Source: Corticimicrobacter sp040137905 (GTDB lineage: Bacteria; Pseudomonadota; Gammaproteobacteria; Burkholderiales; Burkholderiaceae_B). From it: a stretch of DNA of 5,535 nucleotides. The position numbers and the translations under genes are program-made. The notes below the pieces were generated by a model. The model did not search any database. It was not told the DNA's origin and saw nothing but the letters and a program-made list of their open reading frames with translations. The stretch covers positions 1 through 5,535 of the forward strand of contig NZ_JBEFDG010000078.1 of NCBI RefSeq assembly GCF_040137905.1. Direction: 5' to 3'. Of the stretch, positions 1 to 4,124 are shown piece after piece (position 1 is the stretch's first letter; the number at the start of each line of letters is the position of its first letter).

Positions 1-610
1 CAGCAACGTCTCTGGCAACAACGCCGTCGGTGGGCTGGCCGGACATAACGCCGGTAACATCGACAATGCCTACGCCACCGGCAACGTGACAGGCAACCGC
101 AACGTCGGTGGGCTGGTCGGATTCAACGATGACAACAGCAGCATCAACGACAGCTTCTACGCCACCACCGATGCCAGTGGCAACACCATCAACAACGGCG
201 GGGCAAGCTCTGACGCGTTTACGGGCAACACCCATGGTACGGCCCAGACATGGGACGCATTGAGCAATCCGGCCATTTATGCAGGTTGGGATACAAGCAT
301 CTGGTCATTGCCCGGCACCAACACCAGTGTCACAGGCTATAGCGTTGCCTTGCCTTATCTCACGGCAGTGACACGCCCAGTCGATATCGTTCTACGCCCC
401 ATCCGCAATGACAGCAACAATGACGTCCGCAACACCCCGCCCTACATCGGCGCAATGGCGTCGAACGGCCAGACTATGTCAACCCACACCACCCTGCTGT
501 CACAAGCATCCGAAGCCCTGACTCAGGTCACGTTGCTGACCAACCCGCTCGATGATCAGTTGAACCTGCAGATCATCAATCACGGCATCCGCCTCCCAGA
601 AGGAATCTGA
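1..610 (+). CDS. C-terminal end of a GLUG-repeat two-partner secretion exoprotein (TpsA / filamentous haemagglutinin-like adhesin), 5' partial
   Basis: The reading frame is open from base 2 to the TGA at 608-610, so the start lies upstream and only about 202 codons are visible. The first ~55 residues contain two GLUG-type repeats (GGLAGHN...NAYATG and GGLVGFN...DSFYAT), typical of secreted right-handed beta-helix adhesins. A Trp-containing segment follows (TWDALSNP, GWDTSIWSLP), a common closing element after GLUG arrays. The last ~60 residues are non-repetitive and end in GIRLPEGI. The composition is rich in Asn, Gly, Thr and Ser, with no Cys in the visible part. The next gene is the matching TpsB transporter, starting 3 nt after the stop, which strongly supports a secreted exoprotein. 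The ligand cannot be inferred. The N-terminal secretion (TPS) domain should lie upstream of the window. Family assignment is confident; adhesin versus another exoprotein function is inferred. Confidence 0.85.
   Translation, partial: SNVSGNNAVGGLAGHNAGNIDNAYATGNVTGNRNVGGLVGFNDDNSSINDSFYATTDASGNTINNGGASSDAFTGNTHGTAQTWDALSNPAIYAGWDTSIWSLPGTNTSVTGYSVALPYLTAVTRPVDIVLRPIRNDSNNDVRNTPPYIGAMASNGQTMSTHTTLLSQASEALTQVTLLTNPLDDQLNLQIINHGIRLPEGI
14..169 (+). repeat. Two 26-codon GLUG repeat units within the exoprotein gene
   Basis: Two adjacent units, 14-91 and 92-169, have a 78-bp period. The identical 13-mer GTCGGTGGGCTGG occurs at 26-38 and again at 104-116, exactly 78 bp apart. At protein level the units read GNNAVGGLAGHN... 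and GNRNVGGLVGFN..., each followed by an Asn/Ile-rich strand and a YAT motif. The second unit is more diverged at its end, as expected for the last repeat of an array. More units probably lie upstream of the window. Confidence 0.8.
598..604 (+). promoter_or_regulatory. Ribosome binding site of the TpsB gene
   Basis: AGAAGGA lies 9 nt before the ATG at 614, inside the last codons of the exoprotein gene. With only 3 nt between the upstream stop and this start, the two genes are probably translated from one mRNA and may be translationally coupled. Confidence 0.7.
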
Positions 611-613
611 TAC

Positions 614-2266
614 ATGCGTTTTACAGCTACTTTTATCGGCGGAGCCATCTCCCTACTGTCCCTGTCCATCGCGGCGGCCACCTTGCCAGACGCAGGTCAA
701 TCGCAGCAGTCAATCGACCAACAGCCCCTGCAACTGCCTGGCAAGCAACGGCTGGAACTGAACCTGCCCGATGCCCCTTCGACCGAAGCCACGACCGGTG
801 GCCCCAGTCTGCACGTTCAGGGCTTCACGATGCAGGGCAACGGTGCCATCGCCAGCCAGGATCTGCTGCCTCTGCTGGTTGATCTGCAAGGCCGCACGGT
901 GTCACTCGGTGAACTGCAGACAGGCGTCAACCGCATTACCCGTGTGTATCGCGAGCAAGGCTATCCGCTGGCACGGGCCTATATCCCGGCCCAGGAGATC
1001 GACGGCGGCATCGTACAGATTGCCGTGATGGAGGGTCATTACGGCGAGGTCAGCCTGAACAATACCTCACGAGTGGCCGACTCGGCCCTGACACCGCTTG
1101 CCGCTCTCCAGCCAGGCGAGGCCGTGCGCTCTGCCTCACTGGAGCGTAGCCTGCTGTTGCTGTCCGACATCCCCGGCGTGGACGTCAAATCCACCCTCAC
1201 CCCCGGTGCCACTGTCGGCACTACCAACCTGCAGGTGGATGTCACCCCTGGCCCGCTGCTGTCCGGCTCGGTCGATGCCGATAACTACGGCAACCGCTTT
1301 ACTGGCGAATACCGCCTGGGGGGCACGCTCAACGTCAACAGCCCGCTGGGTCTGGGGGATCGCCTGTCGATGCGCCTGATGGGCTCGAACAAAGACCAGC
1401 ATTACGGGCGCATCGCCTATCAGTTGCCAGTCGGCCCCTGGGATACCCAGGCCGGGGTGGCCTACTCGAACATGGACTACGAGCTGGCCAAGGATTTCTC
1501 CGAGCTCGACGCCCACGGCAATGCACGCATCACCAGCCTGTACCTGAATCAGCCACTGGTACGCAGCCGGGACTTCTCCCTCTATGCACAACTGCAGTTC
1601 GACCATAAGCGCCTCAGGGACGACATTGACCTGTTCGATAGCAAGAGCAAGAAGCACTCGAACGTGGTCAGTGCCACCCTCAGCGGCAACAGTCGTGACA
1701 CGCTGCTCGGCGGCGGCGTCAACAGTTTCGCCCTGACCTGGAGCCAGGGGCATCTGGATATCAACGGTGCGCAGAACCAGCGCATCGATGCCCTGACCGC
1801 CAAAACGCAGGGCCATTTCATCAAAGTCAATCCGAGCCTGGTACGTCTGCAACGCCTGACCGACCGCTTCAGCCTGTATACCCAACTGCAAGGCCAGTGG
1901 ACCGACGGCAATCTGGACAGTTCAGAAAAGATGAGCCTGGGTGGTGCCTATGGCGTACGCGCCTATCCGCAAGGCGAAGCCTCTGGCGATCAAGGCTGGC
2001 TGGGCAATATCGAAGTACGCTACGCGTTGACCGAGGCCTGGCAACTCAACGCCTTCGTGGATCATGGTGAAGTACGCCTGAACAAGCACACCTGGAGCAA
2101 TGGGGACAATCACCGCAGCCTATCGGGAGCCGGCGTGGGCACACGCTGGGCTGCACATGGCTGGCAGATCAACGCTGTCGCAGCCTGGAAGCTGGGCAAT
2201 GCCGAGCCGCAAAGCGACCGTGATCGCAGCCCGCGAATATGGGCTCAGGTTGTAAAATTTTTCTAG
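614..2266 (+). CDS. ShlB/FhaC/HecB family outer-membrane transporter of a two-partner secretion system (TpsB), complete
   Basis: This 550-residue protein is the outer-membrane pore that exports and may activate the exoprotein encoded just upstream. Residues 1 to about 22 form a signal peptide (basic Arg2, hydrophobic core, cleavage probably near AAA-T). After a Gln/Pro-rich linker, residues ~66-142 fit the ShlB-type POTRA domain: LHVQGF, then TGVNRITRVYREQGYPLARAYIP-like helix and strand, ending in VMEGHYGEV. Residues ~205-550 are the 16-strand barrel, with alternating polar and hydrophobic strands. The conserved loop motif of the family is at 445-460 (YGVRAYPQGEASGD, Arg449). The last residue is Phe, the usual outer-membrane insertion signal. 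Length matches the family (about 550-590). The ATG at 614 is supported by AGAAGGA and by the signal peptide. The order tpsA then tpsB and the 3-nt gap indicate one operon. The substrate is inferred to be the upstream exoprotein. The 3' end is intact although an IS remnant begins about 11 nt after the stop. Confidence 0.93.
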   Translation: MRFTATFIGGAISLLSLSIAAATLPDAGQSQQSIDQQPLQLPGKQRLELNLPDAPSTEATTGGPSLHVQGFTMQGNGAIASQDLLPLLVDLQGRTVSLGELQTGVNRITRVYREQGYPLARAYIPAQEIDGGIVQIAVMEGHYGEVSLNNTSRVADSALTPLAALQPGEAVRSASLERSLLLLSDIPGVDVKSTLTPGATVGTTNLQVDVTPGPLLSGSVDADNYGNRFTGEYRLGGTLNVNSPLGLGDRLSMRLMGSNKDQHYGRIAYQLPVGPWDTQAGVAYSNMDYELAKDFSELDAHGNARITSLYLNQPLVRSRDFSLYAQLQFDHKRLRDDIDLFDSKSKKHSNVVSATLSGNSRDTLLGGGVNSFALTWSQGHLDINGAQNQRIDALTAKTQGHFIKVNPSLVRLQRLTDRFSLYTQLQGQWTDGNLDSSEKMSLGGAYGVRAYPQGEASGDQGWLGNIEVRYALTEAWQLNAFVDHGEVRLNKHTWSNGDNHRSLSGAGVGTRWAAHGWQINAVAAWKLGNAEPQSDRDRSPRIWAQVVKFF

Positions 2267-2277
2267 CCTCTTCCGAA

Positions 2278-2416
2278 TGGTAATGCGCCCATTTTTCACG
2301 GGCGTGAGAAGTAGGAATTAGGCGGCTATGGTCAACCGCTGTATCGGCATGATCCCACCCAATACCATGTTGAGGCGCTCGCGATTGTAGGACCACATCC
2401 AATGGGTGGCCTCTTG
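2278..2416 (-). mobile_element. Remnant of an IS3-family insertion sequence (transposase 3' end plus outer terminus)
   Basis: The minus strand carries the last ~31 codons of an IS3-family transposase, ending at the stop 2318-2320. About 40 bp of non-coding sequence separates it from the presumed outer end. That end begins with TGGTAATGCGCCC at 2278 on the plus strand; a terminal TG is usual for IS3 elements, but this boundary is a guess. I found no second inverted repeat in the window. The other edge, at about 2414-2420, abuts an integrase fragment, so most of the element has been deleted. A short stem (CGCCC 2286-2290 with GGGCG 2300-2304) lies in the terminus and lacks a T-run, so I do not call it a terminator for tpsB. 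Confidence 0.65.
2318..2416 (-). pseudogene. IS3-family transposase (OrfB, rve integrase core) C-terminal fragment
   Basis: The minus-strand translation reads QEATHWMWSYNRER, then LNMVLGGIMPIQRLTIAA, then stop. This matches the characteristic C-terminus of IS3-family OrfB transposases (consensus like W-WxYNxERPNMxLGGxTPxQ-L). Proline of the usual ERPNM is Leu here. The DDE catalytic residues lie upstream in an intact gene and are absent, so the fragment is dead. The same frame extends to about 2545, but residues before the Gln lose resemblance and another frame there matches an integrase instead. Recognition is from the family motif by eye. Confidence 0.72.
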
Positions 2417-2417
2417 C

Positions 2418-2552
2418 CTGATAGTAGTGGCGAAAGTGCCAGGTTTTGCGATCCTGCGCCGAGATCGCCAAAGACAAACCATCCGAATCGCCAAGTGAGT
2501 AAGGGCGGCCCAAAAGCCTATCCATCCGCCGCAAATGCAGCTCAAAAAAGTG
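2418..2552 (-). pseudogene. Tyrosine-integrase N-terminal fragment (DUF4102-like arm-binding domain)
   Basis: On the minus strand a ~45-codon stretch reads ELHLRRMDRLLGRPYSLGDSDG, continuing LSLAISAQDRKTWHFRHYY. This follows the pattern of the DUF4102 domain at the N-terminus of P4-type and island integrases (LTDxxLRxxKP..KPYxLxDGxGLxLxVxxxGxKxWxFRYR). An in-frame TAA at 2556-2558 precedes it, and no ATG is in the expected place: the first in-frame candidates are TTG 2532-2534 and ATG 2523-2525, both inside the domain. The 5' end therefore looks degraded too. After HYYQ the match stops and a different frame encodes the IS3 transposase end. The catalytic Arg-His-Arg-Tyr domain is missing. It points away from the tRNA-Gly gene, in the same direction as that gene, as island integrases often do. 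Functional only as a scar of a former mobile element. Confidence 0.6.
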
Positions 2553-2565
2553 GACTTAAATCGCG

Positions 2566-2605
2566 TGGATTTAGATGGATGTCAGTAGACGTCGCTGGAC
2601 GAAAA
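2566..2605 (+). repeat. 10-bp tandem TGGAY array, block 1 (four units)
   Basis: Four consecutive 10-mers start at 2566, 2576, 2586 and 2596: TGGATTTAGA, TGGATGTCAG, TAGACGTCGC, TGGACGAAAA. Phasing is exactly 10 bp, about one helical turn, and the core is TGGAY with one G-to-A change. A further TGGAC at 2551 is out of phase (15 bp before). The array lies between the integrase remnant and the terminator. A role as integrase-binding sites is inferred from position and helical phasing. Confidence 0.7.
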
Positions 2606-2638
2606 AAAGGCCGAAAAACAAAGTTTTCGGCCTTTTTT
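2602..2638 (-). terminator. Rho-independent terminator of the tRNA-Gly operon (possibly bidirectional)
   Basis: GGCCGAAAA at 2609-2617 pairs perfectly with TTTTCGGCC at 2624-2632 around a 6-nt loop. It is flanked by seven A (2602-2608) and six T (2633-2638). Read on the minus strand the A-run becomes the U-tract, placing the terminator about 44 nt beyond the 3' end of the tRNA at 2682-2757. It has a T-run on the plus strand as well, so it could also stop transcription coming from the tps side. Confidence 0.85.
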
Positions 2639-2648
2639 CAATCATCTA

Positions 2649-2678
2649 TGGACGTTGGTGGATATCCATGGACGAAAA
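2649..2678 (+). repeat. 10-bp tandem TGGAY array, block 2 (three units)
   Basis: Three units start at 2649, 2659 and 2669: TGGACGTTGG, TGGATATCCA, TGGACGAAAA. Phasing is again exactly 10 bp. The last unit, TGGACGAAAA, is identical to the last unit of block 1. It stops 3 nt before the encoded 3' CCA end of the tRNA-Gly gene. Block 1 and block 2 lie on either side of the terminator hairpin. Confidence 0.7.
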
Positions 2679-2681
2679 TCT

Positions 2682-2757
2682 TGGAGCGGGAAACGAGTCT
2701 CGAACTCGCGACCTCAACCTTGGCAAGGTTGCGCTCTACCAACTGAGCTATTCCCGC
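2682..2757 (-). tRNA. tRNA-Gly (anticodon GCC), downstream copy
   Basis: The minus strand folds as a 76-nt cloverleaf. The acceptor GCGGGAA pairs with TTCCCGC, the D arm contains AGCTCAGTTGGTAGAGC, and the anticodon stem CAACC/GGTTG encloses TTGCCAA with anticodon GCC. The T arm has GTTCGA, and the gene ends with discriminator T plus an encoded CCA. It is second in a tandem pair transcribed leftwards, followed by block 2 of the TGGAY repeats and the terminator. It differs from its partner at the seventh acceptor pair (A-T here, G-C there). Its 3' end is the likely attachment site for the element that left the integrase remnant. Confidence 0.97.
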
Positions 2758-2824
2758 ATTTAGCTACGCATGTGCTGCGTAATCTAAAATGCCAAGCTGC
2801 ATACGCAGCTTAAACATAAAAACC
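2758..2824 (-). other. Spacer between the tandem tRNA-Gly genes with two hairpins
   Basis: This 67-nt spacer would be part of the same precursor RNA. It holds two perfect inverted repeats: TACGCA 2765-2770 with TGCGTA 2776-2781 (5-nt loop), and AAGCTGC 2794-2800 with GCAGCTT 2805-2811 (4-nt loop). GCTGCGTA at 2774-2781 can alternatively pair with TACGCAGC at 2802-2809, which would exclude both hairpins. There is no U-tract, so these are not terminators. A role in processing is possible but not shown. Confidence 0.45.
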
Positions 2825-2900
2825 TGGAGCGGGAGACGAGTCTCGAACTCGCGACCTCAACCTTGGCAAGGTTGCGCTCTACCAACTGAGCTACTCCCGC
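2825..2900 (-). tRNA. tRNA-Gly (anticodon GCC), upstream copy
   Basis: A 76-nt cloverleaf on the minus strand with acceptor GCGGGAG paired to CTCCCGC, the same D, anticodon (TTGCCAA loop, GCC) and T arms as the downstream copy, and an encoded CCA preceded by T. It is first in the tandem pair. Its promoter should lie to the right of 2900, in the interval shared with murB. I could not pick out a convincing -35/-10 pair there. Confidence 0.97.
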
Positions 2901-3010
2901 ATCAGCAGCAAAAACATACTTAATTAAGCATGGCTTCGCTGCGAGAACGAAACTATAGCAAGAAATTTTGTACTATGTCAAGCATGCCCACCCAGAAAAT
3001 TCATGCTGTC

Positions 3011-4063
3011 ATGCTGTCAATCTCCTCCCTGGATTTGCACTCTCTCAACACGCTGCGCCTGCCCTCCAGGGCGCTGGCTTGTGTCACGCTGGAGGATACC
3101 GAGCAGCTCCCCGAACTGAGCGTACTGGCCCAGCAATACCCACAGGTGCACGTATTGGGTGGCGGCAGCAACATGGTGCTGGCTCCGGAAATCGGCGGAC
3201 TGACCGTGCGAGTGCGCCTGCCCGGCATCCGGCTTATATCGGAAAGCGACGATGCCTGGCTGGTCGAAGCCGGAGCAGGCGAAGTCTGGCATGACTTTGT
3301 ACGCACCTGTCTGGATCAGGGCTGGCCCGGGCTGGAAAACCTGGCGCTGATCCCCGGCACGGTCGGTGCTGCGCCCGTGCAAAACATCGGGGCCTATGGT
3401 GTGGAAGTCGGCGGCCGTATCGACAGCGTGCTGGCCTGGCATATTCCACAGGGCAGAATGCACTGCCTGGACGCATCTGAATGCCGATTTGCCTATCGCG
3501 ATAGCCTGTTCAAGCATGCGGAACCCGGCACATGGCTGATTACTGCAGTCCGTTTCCGCCTGCCCAAGCAGTGGCAACCGGTGCTGGACTATCCCGACCT
3601 GCAGAAGCATCCACTGCTGGCGTCTGGCACTTCGACAGCACAAGGGGACAGCGCACCGGCCGGCCCGACTGCGCGACAGATCTTCGATGCAGTCTGCGAC
3701 ATTCGCCGGGCCAAGCTGCCCGATCCTCGGGAACTGGGCAATGCCGGCAGCTATTTCAAGAACCCGGTGATCTCCTCTGCACAATGGGAAGCTCTGCACG
3801 CACACCACCCTGCTCTGCCCGGCTACCTGCAAACCGATGGTAGCTGGAAGCTGGCGGCGGGCTGGCTGATCGACCAGTGTGGCTGGAAAGGCAAGCGTCT
3901 GGGGCCGGTGGGCATGCACACGCGGCAGGCGCTGGTGCTCGTCAATTACGGTGGTGCACAGGCAACCGATGTACTGGCGCTGGAAGAGGCTGTACGTGCC
4001 GATGTGCGGGCGCGTTTCGGCGTCGAACTGGAGCGCGAGCCGGTGGCCTGGGGGCAACCCTGA
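3011..4063 (+). CDS. murB: UDP-N-acetylenolpyruvoylglucosamine reductase, type I MurB
   Basis: Cytoplasmic flavoenzyme that reduces UDP-GlcNAc-enolpyruvate to UDP-MurNAc with NADPH, the second committed step of peptidoglycan synthesis. The FAD-binding half shows VLGGGSNMVL and later GLENLALIPGTVGAAPVQNI with NIGAYGVE. The type I signature YRDSLFKH carries the conserved Arg (residue 163 from this start). GNAGSYFKNP carries the catalytic Ser (247), and the Glu of LEREP (343) matches E. coli Glu325. ADGSxKLAAGWLIDQ is also recognisable. Length from 3011 is 350 aa against 342 in E. coli. The frame is open further upstream (ATG at 2930, 2975 and 2984), but those starts add up to 27 residues that the family lacks, and a TATAGC at 2954-2959 could be the -10. 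No start has a strong RBS, so 3011 is chosen on family length only. An Ala/Ser/Gly/Pro-rich insert of about 14 residues sits before ARQIFDAV. It diverges from the tRNA-Gly pair and is followed by the MFS gene. Confidence 0.95.
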   Translation: MLSISSLDLHSLNTLRLPSRALACVTLEDTEQLPELSVLAQQYPQVHVLGGGSNMVLAPEIGGLTVRVRLPGIRLISESDDAWLVEAGAGEVWHDFVRTCLDQGWPGLENLALIPGTVGAAPVQNIGAYGVEVGGRIDSVLAWHIPQGRMHCLDASECRFAYRDSLFKHAEPGTWLITAVRFRLPKQWQPVLDYPDLQKHPLLASGTSTAQGDSAPAGPTARQIFDAVCDIRRAKLPDPRELGNAGSYFKNPVISSAQWEALHAHHPALPGYLQTDGSWKLAAGWLIDQCGWKGKRLGPVGMHTRQALVLVNYGGAQATDVLALEEAVRADVRARFGVELEREPVAWGQP

Positions 4064-4124
4064 TCCGGACAGGGACGACATCGACAAATAAGCATATAGG
4101 GTGCAGAATAGGCTTTTGCCTGCC

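Noticed and set aside
1136..1891. A 251-codon minus-strand open frame inside tpsB
   Set aside because: It is opposite conserved barrel sequence of tpsB and has no family signature; it is a coding shadow.
1955..1966. VRAY instead of VRGY in the TpsB loop motif
   Set aside because: Ala at this position with the following PQGEASGD context is, to my knowledge, common in ShlB-type transporters, so it is not an anomaly.
2169..2417. Leftward extension of the integrase frame into tpsB
   Set aside because: After HYYQ the frame loses integrase similarity and runs antisense into tpsB; a different frame there encodes the IS3 transposase end.
2575..2763. A small plus-strand open frame ending in ESRTRDLNLGKVALYQLSYSRI
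   Set aside because: It is the antisense read-through of the tRNA-Gly gene, a well-known false protein; it also crosses the terminator and repeats. The longer frame 2402-2746 is rejected for the same reason.
4107..4121. AGGC-TTTT-GCCT hairpin between murB and the MFS gene as a terminator
   Set aside because: The stem has only four pairs and no T-run follows, so it does not support a terminator call.
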